A stretch of 64,000 nucleotides of DNA, taken from NCBI GenBank assembly GCA_003667245.1, contig RCNN01000138.1:1-64000 (forward strand). The letters run 5' to 3'. The notes beneath the pieces are model-generated. The model searched no databases and had not been told where the DNA came from. It saw only the letters and a program-made list of their open reading frames with translations. The DNA comes from Heterostelium multicystogenum. Taxonomy: Eukaryota; Evosea; Eumycetozoa; Acytosteliales; Acytosteliaceae. This document shows positions 44,940 through 57,400 of the stretch, one piece after another. A program made the translations under genes and the position numbers. Numbering within the stretch: position 1 is the stretch's first letter; each line of letters starts with the position of its first letter.

Positions 44940-47036
44940 ATGACAAAATTACTATTGATTGTTTTGGTGACGCTGTCATTGTGGACATTGGCAATCAATG
45001 GTTGGAGAGATGTTTCAATGCCAAAGATTAAATCGATTCCAATCGATGTCAACGATGAAAATGTCACTGTGCCTTCAACATCGAATCTTAACTACGATTT
45101 GACTCTGGTGAGAATTACTACAAACTTCACAGTCAGTGAGCAACAACCATTGATAATTATGTATCAGTTCGACGCTTGCTATGATTGTGCATACCAGGAG
45201 TTAGTATCATTGACAAAGTAGGTACCAATCAAAACAATGACCAAGTTCTGAAACATTCAAGGAGTGTTCTTGACCAAAATGCCAATTTTGCTAACTTTTT
45301 TTTTATATTTTGATCTTGACAAAATGATCTTCATTGTGCCTCATTGCATCGCTACAGCCAATCAACAGAATTCTTTACATTATCTAGTGAATTTGGATAT
45401 AGCTTTAATTTTACGTTGTACGACAATGGAGGAAAGATATTGCTGAGTGACTCTCTGGACTACCAGTTTGGCGAAAATGGAGTCTATGAAATTGGATCAA
45501 ATCCATTTTGGACCACAATGCAAAGGGAATGCTACATGAAGTGGTTACCCTTAAGGACCCAGTCAATCCATTCATTCCAATCGCTGTGGCATTTGGAATT
45601 GCTGCAGGCTGCGCCATTATCTGGCCAATTGCCGTGCACTACTACAAGAAGTCAAAATTAGAGTCACTGGAGTACCAGTTGCATCATTTGGAGTCGAATG
45701 ATCCCAAGAAGGATCGTATGAAGTCACTCGATGTCTTCCGTGGACTCTCCATTACCATTATGGTTTTCGTCAACTATGGAGGTGGAGGATACTGGTTCTT
45801 CAACCACTCCTATTGGAATGGACTGACTGTTGCTGATCTCGTATTCCATGGTTTGTTTTTATCATGGGTTGCGCCATGCCAATGTCTTTCAACGCATTGG
45901 AGTCACGTGGTGTTCCAAAGAAGACCATTGTCATCAAGCTCGTTCGTCGTTCGATTACCCTCTTTGCGCTGGGTATGTTCCTCAACAATGGAAATGATCT
46001 TCAGCACTGGAGAATCCTTGGTGTTCTCCAGAGATTTGGTATTTCTTATCTTGTAACAGGACTCATCATGATGTTTGTTCCAGTCTGGAGATACCGTCAG
46101 CTCGATGACATGGACGAGGAGCAACCACTCTTCCAAGGTGGATCCATCCAGGAGAGAATTAGATCTCGCTATCCAAAAATGTTTGCCGACATCATACCAT
46201 ACTGGATTCAATGGGTAGTCGCCCTCCTCTTGCTCTCCGTTTGGTTCCTCGTCACATTCCTGCTCCCAGTTCCAGGATGCCCCACCGGCTACATTGGTCC
46301 AGGTGGAATCGGATCGAAAGGAGAGCATCCAAACTGCACAGGTGGTGCAGCACGTTATGTTGATCTGAAGATATTCGGCGAGAACCATATCTACCAGACG
46401 CCAACTTGCCAGGACATCTACAACACAGGCTCGTACGACCCTGAAGGAACACTCGGATACATCACATCGATTTTCATGTGTTTCCTCGGAGTGCAGTGCG
46501 GCCGAACCATCCTCGCCTTTAAGAAAGCAACATGCCGTTTGATTCGTTGGAGCATCTGGGGACTTGTGCTGTGTGGCATTGCAGCTGGTCTCTGCGGAAT
46601 GTCACAGAACAACGGATGGTTGCCCATCAACAAGAATCTCTGGACACCCTCGTTTGTGCTCCTTCTCTCAGGATTCGGCTTCTTTGTATTATCTTTTATG
46701 TACATTTTTATCGATCTCAAGAAGTTCTGGAACGGAGCACCCTTTGTCTACGTTGGAATGAATCCCATCACCATTTACATGGGACACGAAATTCTAAGTG
46801 GATATTTCCCATTCTCATTTTATATGTAAATATCAATTAGAATCAACGAACCACATTGGTTGTTGCATCACCAATCATAAGAATAATAATAGCATTACTA
46901 ATCAATCGTTTCTCTATTGCATTTTAGTAACCCTGTTACACATACACTTTTCTTACTATCAAATGTCATTGGTGTTAGTTGTTGGTTGTTTATAGCATAT
47001 CTAATGTTTAGAAATAGAATATTCATCAATATTTAA
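44940..47036 (+). CDS. Heparan-alpha-glucosaminide N-acetyltransferase-like lysosomal membrane enzyme (HGSNAT family)
   Basis: HGSNAT enzymes carry acetyl groups from cytosolic acetyl-CoA across the lysosomal membrane to glucosamine. A signal peptide [20 protein letters not shown] starts a lumenal domain ([16 protein letters not shown]; then, after an intron at about 45220-45357, [20 protein letters not shown]). TM1 is [20 protein letters not shown]. The family signature follows: [40 protein letters not shown] and, after a one-base shift near 45850, [14 protein letters not shown]. Further helices are [53 protein letters not shown] and [19 protein letters not shown] final exon (about 46927-47036) adds [20 protein letters not shown] and [10 protein letters not shown] second frame break lies near 45520. 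Heparan sulfate is not expected in amoebae, so the physiological acceptor is unknown. Confidence 0.9.
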
Positions 47037-47660
47037 TTAATTCTAATTAAAAAACACCACTTAACAACAATAATAACAATAACAATATTAGCAGCAACAA
47101 CAATAATAGCTTTACAATATCAAGTAGATAAAGTAGTTAAACAAATATACTTAAATAGCTATTTCCCAAACCAAAATCTTATAATATTATATATAATTTT
47201 TAAAAGATATGTCTTAATGAGGTCATTAGCAATGAACAACCAAATGAAAATAAAATCATTTATAATAATGATAATAATAATAATAATAGAATAATGATAA
47301 ATATGACAAGTCGATGAAATTTCTATGAATTTTTAAAAAAATAAAATAAAACTTTATTAATTTTAATTAAAACAAATTTCATTTCATATCAAACATCATT
47401 TATGTTTGCTACTACCATTAATGGTAATCGTCTTTGTTTGTACATAATTATATTATAATTAACACAGTCGACGAAAACTGAATCCAATCAACCCAATCAA
47501 GTCAAGTCCATCAGAGTCATCAATCAATCAACCAATCAACAATCAAGCAATTTAGTATAAGCTTATATTATACTGTATTATATTATATTATTAATAATAC
47601 GATAGATAGACTGACTCCTGACTTTGAAGCAAGAGTTAGATCAACGTTGAGTCATCACCG
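47037..47660. other. AT-rich intergenic region
   Basis: Contains AAT/ACA repeats (47055-47110, 47268-47290) and TCAATC repeats (47519-47550) ahead of the Zn2Cys6-PAS gene. No gene seen. Confidence 0.65.
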
Positions 47661-49714
47661 ATGAATACAAGACCTACAAAGAGAAAGTCTGAGAAGGCTT
47701 GCTTCACTTGTCAGATCGACAATGGGCTGTGCGATGAGAATAGGCCCTGCTCAAGATGTGTGCAGAAGGGCCAGCCACAGATGTGCTACTTTCCAAGTCA
47801 TTCAACCACGGAGCGACCCACTCAGAAGAAATCAACTGAGCAAAACAACCTCAGCAATCCTTTCAATTCAAATACATCGCTTCTACAATCAGATGGCACA
47901 GTAGCGTATAACACCTATGTCAACAACAACCATCACAATAGCAATCCCTATATTTCACAGGTACTGCAGCCTTCTACAACAACCTCGGCCTCCAATACAA
48001 TGCCACTGTCATCGAACCAACCATTTGCTTTCAAAGGTGACATAATCAAGCATCCAACCGCTAACAACAATAATGTATGTATATCATGATTGATTTGGAA
48101 TGAATAATATCCAATACTAATACTAATACCAACTCTGATGATGATAATGATGAAATAGTTATATAGTAATAACCATAGTAATAACAATGATTTAAGTATA
48201 CAACAATATATGCTGAATGAACTGCGAGAGATGAAAGAAGGACAGAAGAAGATGTATGAAGAGCTGTTGTATTTGAAAGAGAAGAGCGAGAAGCTTGAGA
48301 TGATCAATGAAAATTTAGTTTCGAAACTAAGCATGTTGAATTTGAATTCACTGGACATCAATGGTTCGACATCTGCACAGGCCTCACCAACCACAGACAA
48401 TGCCATTACATACCCAAGAAACATAAAAGAGGTCTGCGACTACTATCCACATGCCAACATTTTCATTGTATTTGACATTTCAAAGAATCCACCTACCGTT
48501 ATAGAAGCATCACCTGCATTCATCAAGCTGCTGGGCTACACCAAAGTAAGTGACTACGCATCTAACAATTAGATTATATCTATCGTGATACTAACTGTGG
48601 TGGCATTGTTAGAATGAGATTATAGGTATAGCATGGACTCAAATTATTCAGCCAGAGCTTATAGAGAGCACAATGAAAGTATTCAATCAGAGGAATCTAA
48701 CTGGAAACACCGTGGAAATGACACAGTGTTATAGAAGTAAAGTATGTTAGAATCAAATAGATCATTGTTTGGAATGGACATCACCATTGGAACCAGCTTA
48801 ATACTAATTCAACATCAAACTTATAGCATGGAACAGTATATCATTCATTGGACAATCATACTTTTATTTTTGATCATGATGGCAGACCGATTTGCGACGT
48901 GGTACACTGTAGATTATTGAGCCCCGATATCGTACCCAAAGAATTCTACCTCAACTTTAATAATACTCAAAGATTTAGACAGCTTACCAACAGTGCTACA
49001 CCTTCCAAAGGATCAATCTCAACATTGGACGACAGCACCCCACCTGGAACACCGCTTACTTCTATCATAAATTCAAGTCGCATACACGAATCGCCTGCGA
49101 CGCCCATGTCAACAGATCCTATCCATTCACATGCTTCTCCCTCTCCAAATCCAACACCGACACCAACTCCACCACTATCCAACACCAACAACAACAACAC
49201 CAACCATCCTGACAACAATTCCAATATAACCTACAATATAAATCATTTTAACAACAACAGCAGTGTGCCTCCACCGCCACTCTCCTTAGGCACAAGTATA
49301 AATAATAGCAATAGCAGCAGCAACAACAACAGCAACAATGATATCATTTCCAGTAGCAATTCAATATCAGATTTAAATTCAAGCTTTAGCAACATATTGA
49401 GTGATAGTTTCCCATCTTATAATCAATTTGCAACAGATAATTCATTTTACAATGATATCAATTTGGATATAGACCCCACTCAATACTTTGCCAATCAACC
49501 AGGCGATCTAACAGCTCCTATCAATACGACAGATACAAGTGGAATGGGACAATCTGAAATCGGAAACGTTGACTGGTCTAACAACATTGCACTCGATTGG
49601 GGAAATAATAGTCAAACTTCAATTTTAAAGCATCAACCACAACAACCAATGCAGCAGCAACAACAACCATTACAACAACATCCAATTAATAATAACAAAC
49701 AACACCTAGGTTGA
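47661..49714 (+). CDS. Zn2Cys6 binuclear-cluster transcription factor with PAS domain
   Basis: A Gal4-type DNA-binding regulator. The ATG at 47661 gives MNTRPTKRKSEKACFTCQID, and the cluster is C-x2-C-x6-C-x5-C-x2-C-x8-C (CFTC, C, C-SRC, C) at about 47700-47790. A Ser/Asn/Thr-rich linker runs to an intron at about 48074-48158. Then come a coiled coil (LNELREMKEGQKKMYEELLY, EKSEKLEMINENLVSKLSML) and a PAS domain beginning YYPHANIFIVFDISKNPPTV and EASPAFIKLLGYTK, continuing across introns at about 48546-48612 and 48742-48826 as NEIIGIAWTQIIQPELIEST and HGTVYHSLDNHTFIFDHDGR. The C-terminus is rich in Pro, Asn, Ser and Gln and ends at 49714. The zinc cluster next to a PAS domain resembles fungal ERT1/RDS2/AcuK regulators of carbon metabolism. 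The cluster loop lacks the usual basic KxKC residues, having QIDNGLC. Confidence 0.85.
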
Positions 49715-50566
49715 GAAACCAACTAAACAACAATAAAATAGTGCATTCGGCATCTATACTTTTATATGACAAAATATAGTTAATTTACGTTGATTCACCA
49801 AATCAAATCAAACCAAACTAAATCCAATCAATCCAAGCAATCCTGTCATAAATCCAGGGCTTGTGTTTGATTTAACACTGTTTGTTTTTATTGATCTAAG
49901 CTATAACCGGTTTTTGTCACATTCGAATGTATTCATGTTTCGAAAAAAAAAAAAACAAAAAACAAAATACCACAACATTATTTTTTGGAAATTAAAAAAA
50001 AGGCGCGAATCTAATTCTTGTGTTATTATTATTATGACAGGCATTATTATTCTTTGTTTATTTATCAAAGAGACCTCTCCACAAGTAGACTGCTTCTCTA
50101 TTGTAAAAGTCTAAGCATCTTTCATTCATTACAATCAGTCAAACAATCAGATTCAATTCGGATTCCATCCATCCATCCCATCAATTCAATCATTGTCATT
50201 ATTTTTATTATTGAAACCAACCTTAAGCTTAAACTTATTCAATCATTCATATCATTCAATCAAGTAGCTCAGAACTCAGTCATACTTATTACCTTTAAAG
50301 TTACAAATATTACATTACATTACTTATTATTTATCATAATATTTAATTGAAATGTTTACTATTTAATCATCGACAATAATAATAAATAATAGAAAATAAT
50401 ATCACATAGTATAGAGATAGATAGATATATAGATATATAGATACATCCAAACAAATTACTCGAGCTTAAATTATATATATTGATAGATTAGAATAAGAAA
50501 GAAAGATAGAGATAGAGATAGATTAGCTAGTTTCTATTGGATTTAGTTTTTTTGTTAAAATAAATT
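49715..50566. other. Intergenic region upstream of rblA
   Basis: AT-rich with AATCAA repeats, an A run broken by C (49941-49968) preceded by ACCGGTTTTT (49907-49916), and ATAGATAGAT repeats (50420-50450, 50500-50525) before the rblA start. Open frames at 49863-50350 are low complexity. Confidence 0.6.
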
Positions 50567-53500
50567 ATGGATACAAGCCAAGGTAATTATTGTTGCTAAT
50601 GCAACTTTCAAAATTAATTTAAATTGTTTGTATATTTATTGATGTTTGATATATTTAGATCGAATTGTAAAACCTGGTAGACCTCTACCTGTGTTGAGTA
50701 GAGCTGATAGTAGCGGTTCAGTCGATGGAGAAATAATACAGAGTCAGGGTGGGTCAATGGATGAGTTGGTGGCTGCTGTCGATTCACTTCGTGGCGAGCA
50801 CACCCTCATTTCCAGTGAAGATTTAAAGACGAAATTAGACGCGATCGCTTTCAGTTTGAATGTAGACGAGGAAACCTTATCCACTGCTTTGGAGCTATTG
50901 GAAAGTTTACAGTTGACCAACGATGTAAGTGTCGGCAGGCATTTCGAGGCATCCAGCTAACTCTTCATTTAAACTAACCGACCTTTGAATTGCCATCAAC
51001 ATATCAACATTTAGTCATCGGAGTCGGATATAAAGTATTGTGTTATAACATCTCTGTTCATCGCTGGAAATACAAAGTTTAGTAATATGTTGCATAGTCT
51101 TGGAGGCGTTGGTAAAGATCGAAAGCAGATTCCTCTCAACAGCGTTTACCTATCGCAGCTGCTAAAGTCGACTAATGTCCCTATGCTACAGTTTTTTGAT
51201 TCGGCTGTGCCCTTCATGATCTCGCTCATGGGCACTGAAGTATCACGTTCTTTCGACTCCCAGTTCAAGAAACTGAGTCAGAACTTTGTCATTCTCAATA
51301 TTATCTATCGCAAGTTTGAAGAGTTGTTTCAGCTTCTGTTCAAATGGTCACCAGCCAGCTCGTCACTGAGGTCAGTACACTCAGGCAAGCAACACAGCGC
51401 CGAGGGAGTATCTCTTTAGCGTAGGATGGCTACTATATCTTCACTGCAAGAGCAAGCTTTTCAGTGACACACCGGACCTACTACAGTCGATAAATATCAT
51501 CCTGTGTTGTTTGAATCTACTCTATATGAAATCCTCTTCTTCGACGACCACTAAGATGACTTTTGATAATGACAATGAAGAAGTGAGCCATGTAGATGCC
51601 GGCGAGGACGACCGCAGAGTACTCAAATTCTTGTGTAACACAATCGGCGGTAATTTGAAAGAACTTGTAAATACCAATCAAAAGATATTTTCTCCTATTA
51701 TCGTAGAGGTAAGTTGTAGTGATTGATTGATTGATTCGCTAGTTTGTCAAACTAATGGAGTTTTCTGTTGATTGAATAGATGGTCAACACCAATACATTA
51801 AAGACTTTCGACGAGAAGAGAGATGATTATTTCTCAAATTTAAATCTACTTTCAGCAAACTTTTTACATCTAAACAAGCTTTATGAGCACCAATATTATA
51901 CAAATGGCGACATCGACGAGCGAGTATTCCTATTTGACAAGGATATTATAGGAACTCCTTTCAAGTCCTCTTCATCCATCCGCAAATCCAATCTTATTTC
52001 AGAGCATCAGCATCACCACCATCATCACAGCAGAACAAGACAACCTCTATTTAACAACAGTAATGAAAATAACAGCGCTAACAACACAAACAATAATGGA
52101 GCAGCTCCATCATCTAGTAAGAATATAGGTGGTGGATATCCAACTACACCTAGTAAAAACAGTTTGAATAATAATAATGGTGTACGGAGTATACCACCTC
52201 AGACCCCTGTGTCTGCAACAGTAAATATGGTCAGTTGGATCAAACAAACAGGTGGTAACAATAATCTCATGGAGTCAGTATCGCAGTTGATTAGGGAAAG
52301 CAGTGGTGGCAACACAGCCGCAGCACAAGAAACAATCGATACCATCTCTAACATGGTACTGGATCTCACCAATGGAATCCATAATCTCTATCTGTCTGAT
52401 GAGTTGATCACATCGGACGAGCAGACTATTCTAACTAAACGTAAAAACTATGGAGTCAAATTGTACTACTCACTTCTCTTCAAAGCGATTACATTCGAGA
52501 AGGCTCGATCTAGCGGCGGTGCAGCTGGTCTCCAAGTGATTCTCTCACACACAGAGTTCCACAAGTCACTTCTTGCAACCAGTTTCGAAATGGTTGCCTA
52601 TGCACATAAGCTCGATAATTTACTCTTTCCTCACTTTGTAAATCTGTTTGGTCTGCATCCTTTCAGCTACTTTAGAATCATTGACAATATCGTGAAGGTC
52701 GACGAAACCATTCCACAGCTTCTAGTGACACACTTGCTCTCGATTGAGGATCGTATCATTGAGCAATATGCATGGAGCGAGGGCTCCCCAGTTTTTGCAA
52801 TGATAGAGAAATCCAAAGACCACATAAGACAACTGACACCGTTTGCTTCACAAGTGTCAGCACTCCAACCGCCATCGACACCCTCATCACACAACTCCAA
52901 CAGCCTCATTCAGAATTTTTCAACACCAACCAAACCAACTGCAAAACCAGTTCCCGTCATAATGCAATCACCAGGACCTAAACCAAAATCTCCAGTAGTT
53001 TTAATGGTATGTCTAATATCCATTCCATCGTTAATTTCTGTCAGTCATTCTCTAACCAATCTATAGAATTTCTTTAGAAAAGTATTACATTTAATTAGCC
53101 AGAGATGTAAAAGCTATTGTAGTTCACTGTCGCTGCCCAATGATGTTGTGCAACAGATCCTGTGGGCGACTGTCAATTTAGTGATCGAACATACTGAGCT
53201 ACTCAAAAACAGAACACTGGATATCATGATCATAAGCACAATTTATGCTATTTGTAAAGTTAATTCCATTTCCAAGACATACAAAACAATCATTGAAAGT
53301 ACATCAATTCCAACCAAAGTAAGTAGTCAGTCAATTGATAAACTAGGATTGCCAAGATTACCAATATTAATTCATCTTCATTAAATAGGTATACAAAGAT
53401 ATTGTATTGACAAATGGAAACACAGGTGATATTGTTGCATTTTATAATGAACTGTATTTACCGATTATGGACTCTATCATCCACCAGGCTGCAGAGAAAT

Positions 53501-54067
53501 GCCAATATCTTAAAAATGTGAATACGCCAACAAAGCAGCAAATGATTCCATCTTCACCTCGACCTTCACCACTCCCTTTACAACAAAAAAATATCACATT
53601 CTCGCCAATGGTATCGCGAACCTCCAACAACTTAACACTTACACCCTCAAAACTGTCATACAGTATTGCAGAACACCTTCAAAAGAGCTTAAAGTCATCA
53701 ACATGAATATCAACAACAGTAGCAGCAGCAACATCGGAGGCGTTAGCACCAGCGCCATGTTGGCACACCCTCTAAATCCGCTCATCACAACAACCCCACG
53801 TCATCTTCTACACCTTCTTCGTCAGTGTCGTCGGACAAGTTCATTCATCGAATGTTTCACCAGTTTTATCATCATCATCATCGTCGTCTTCCTCTGATTT
53901 CAATGAGAATATCAGCAAACAGCGAGGCCAATACTATAGATAATGGGCACACCAGCAACAACAACAATTCCAATAAGAGTAAAGGAAAGCGTTTGTTCTT
54001 TGGTGACGACAACAGCAGTCCTACCCTTCATGAAGAGTCATGTCCTGAGCCACCACTCAAGAAATAG
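50567..54067 (+). CDS. rblA: Retinoblastoma-like pocket protein RblA
   Basis: Pocket proteins bind E2F/DP and restrain S-phase and cell-type genes. A tiny first exon MDTSQ (50567-50582) is joined by an intron to DRIVKPGRPLPVLSRADSSG. The N-terminal cyclin-like part includes KYCVITSLFIAGNTKFSNML and FKKLSQNFVILNIIYRKFEE, then, across a break near 51415, SVGWLLYLHCKSKLFSDTPD. A His/Asn linker precedes pocket A (TPVSATVNMVSWIKQ at 52205 through LLATSFEMVAYAHKLDNLLF and SYFRIIDNIVKVDETIPQLL). A Pro/Ser spacer leads, after an intron at about 53007-53066, to pocket B (NFFRKVLHLISQRCKSYCSS, IMIISTIYAICKVNSISKTY, VYKDIVLTNGNTGDIVAFYN). The C-terminus after a frame break near 53705 ends in SKGKRLFFGDDNSSP, a cyclin-docking KRLFF motif, and EPPLKK at 54067. 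Introns are AT-rich GT-AG. Frame within 53700-53900 is uncertain. Confidence 0.92.
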
Positions 54068-54497
54068 ATGACTCATTACCAACAACAAAAATAACCCGAC
54101 AAATCAAAGATTATTTATTTCAATCCTATTCATTCAACACATAATAATAATTCACAACAAACTAGTTTAAACATTTATTATAATTTTGTAAATAACAACT
54201 AATCATCTTAAATTCTATAATAAATCATTAATATTATATTTTGAGAAAGAGTGTTTGGGAGGGTATGGGTATGGTGCAAATACACACTAATACAAAACCC
54301 CATTCTCATTTTGGTCTGAATATTCATAGCTTGTCTCAACAACAATAGAACTTTGGGTTCTTCTCAGAATTTGAAAACATTTAAATTTAGTTTTGGTGTG
54401 AAACATCATTGAAGGAAGATATATATACACACACTCATACATATATATACATAGATATAAGAGGGATTTGTGATGTTATAATGAATGAGTCGACAAC
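54068..54497. other. Intergenic region, rblA to rev3
   Basis: AT-rich 3' flank of rblA and 5' flank of rev3 with CACACAC/CATATATA near 54420-54455. No separate gene seen. Confidence 0.6.
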
Positions 54498-57400
54498 ATG
54501 TATAACAACGACGACAGTATGCTTAATGAATGTGATATTACTCTTGATAAATCATTTCAACAAGTGCAAGGTCATCATCAAAATGATGTTGGTGAACAAA
54601 ACCACCACCACCAACATAATAGCCAACGAGCACATGATAAATCAGAATCAAGAGCAAAAACATCAAGAGCAAAAACAGTCTTCTGCCAATGCAATTTCAA
54701 GTACATTGTTTAGTATAAGAATAGTAGATATCGATTACTACTTATCGAAGCCATGCGTTGACCTCGATATAACACATTCACCAATTGATAGCAAACCATT
54801 GCCACTTGTGCCGATTGTACGCGTTTTTGGGTCGACTCCTGCAGGTCAAAAGGCATGTCTTCACCTTCCACAAGCTATTCCCCTATTTCTTTATCGAATA
54901 TTCCGAAAATCTACCATTAGATTTAGATTATGGTATGTTGGCTGGGGACGCAAATGATACCTATTAATGTTAGATTGACTAATCTTGTTACTTCTAGTTA
55001 ATACCTATATTAGAAAACTAGTTTCTAGTATAAACATGGCAATGGGATCACCAGGACAACAGGATCAGCCAGGAAAAAATCAATCTAAAGCTAAGCAGCA
55101 GCAACAGCAGCATATATTCAATGCTAGATTGGTCAGAGGCAGACCTTTCTATGGCTACTACCCCCAAGATAAAATATTTATAAAGTTGTTTTGTAAGTCT
55201 TATTGCTGCTGTTGATTTTACTATTTTGAGCATTGCCACTAATGACGAATGTCTTGATATAATTAGAATTAATCCAGATAGTTTAAACAGGATTGCTAAT
55301 CTACTGAGAAATGGGTCAATTATGGGTGTCAAGTTTGATGTTTACGAAGCTCACATTCCCTTTATGTTACAGGTTTTCTTGGACTATAATCTTGCGGGAA
55401 TGTCATTTATTGATTTCGATCGTATTTGGTTCCGTCGGCCATTGCCTTCTGCCAAGAGAATGTGGGGCTCCTACGAGCAGGATAGATCGCAGGATTCAGG
55501 TAACTATAACTACGATCACCAGCTCCATCTAAGCACTTAATTAACCTTATAAAAAAAAGCACCCAATCACAAGAACATTGAATTTAGAAAGTGGTTTAGC
55601 GAGTACTGTGGAAGTGATTTCAAATATTGGTCTCCTATTCAGTCGAGAAAAACTACCTGTGAATTGGAAGTTGATGGCGATATATTTGATACTACCAATA
55701 TCAACTACAATAACTACACTCCTGTGGTTCAGTCAAATGTCGAGCAAAAACTGGTGAAATCACTCAACTCTATTTGGAACGATGAGATTGAGAGGCGAAA
55801 GAATCAAGGTATCTCATCGCAATTCACACAGGTTCCTAGTCAACCCCGGCGACCAATTGCTATGGGTCACTTTGTCCAGCCTTTGGCTCACAAAAAGATA
55901 CAAAGCCATTATTGAAAAAGAAGACCAAATTATAAAGAAACATCTTGATCAGGTGAAGAGTGGCAATGTCAATAGCAAGCGACAGAAAGAATCAGCGATC
56001 AACTCACAACCATCATTCTCAGTGAATACAAGCAAGCAATTGTTATCACAACAATATTTCCAATCAATACCGCTTTCAAATTCACCCAATATTTCGGTGG
56101 AGTCCGAGCCTTCATTGAAAGATGATATCAACATGGACATAAATATTAGATTTGAACAGTTGGACGAAGAGGGAAGAGAGATACCGCCTGAAGACTTTGA
56201 GTTTGAAATTTCAGGTGTATTTGTAGATACAAATGTTCAACAAAACAGCAATATTAGTAAGAATCAACCAGTGACCAAAACAAATCAATTGGATAGGAAA
56301 CCAAGATGACAGTGATGATGATGATGGATTTGATCAGATAAAATCACAAAAAGAGATTAAAGATATATTAGCTTCTTCTCAGTTACCATTTATATCTCAG
56401 ACCGAATACTATTGCTGGTCAGATGATGATGAAGATATAGATCAACAAAAGAGCAACACAGATAAAATCTCAGGAAAGAGAAAGTTATCTTTGAGTAGTG
56501 AAGATGTGTCAAGTAAGGAGCAGATTCCGCAATATGATGGAGGAACAGATCAGAAAAAGGATAATAATAGAAAAAGTAATAGTAATAATAGCAATCAATT
56601 TTCCCTTTTTGACAAATACAAAAGGTTTAATTTGGATTCAAAACAAGTGGAAAATTTTGAAGATGATCCAATTTCCACTTCACAATACTATAGCAATAGA
56701 AAATCTAAATCCAAAACAAAGACTAACATGCTGGTATTTGATAAGCCAAGATCAAATCCCAAATCAACTACCACTACAACTACAACGACCGATACTTCCG
56801 TTTTCAACGAAAAGAAATAGGAAAAATATTAATCTTGAATATGAAGATAGTAATTCCATTAACTTTGTACCATCTACATTTCCGTCAAATCAACAGAAAC
56901 TGCCATCTCCTCCACCTCAACCTCCAATTAAATCTTGTTTTAGAAAACCAGCACCAATAACTGGATTTCAATCTCCACCTCCAAAGAAAACAGTACGATT
57001 CTTTATCCCTTCACCAGAGATTATACCGGAGACACAGTTCGATCCACCTTCACCAACTGAAACCACTCCAATGTACATACCTTATACACCTTTGACGACT
57101 TTGTCAACAACTACATCTCCACCCATGGTTAGTCCAATATTGTCTTCCTTTTTTGAACCGTCTATATCTTCAAATCCCATCCAACAGCCACCTGCATATG
57201 AATCCCAAATCTTACAATCTAATCCAATGATTGAAATTTCACCAACTAGCAATACTAGTGCTTCTATTAGGTCACCAACTATGATTTCCTCATCCACTTC
57301 ACTCTCAGTCTCACCTCTAAATCCAATTAAGAGTCCAAAGAATTCGCCTCCTCTCTTTCCCAACATCGAAGTTGTAGTGGAAACACCTACACCTCCGCCA

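Noticed and set aside
45903..46388. 161-codon open frame on the minus strand inside the HGSNAT-like gene
   Set aside because: Antisense shadow of a highly conserved transmembrane coding region; its translation has no domain character.
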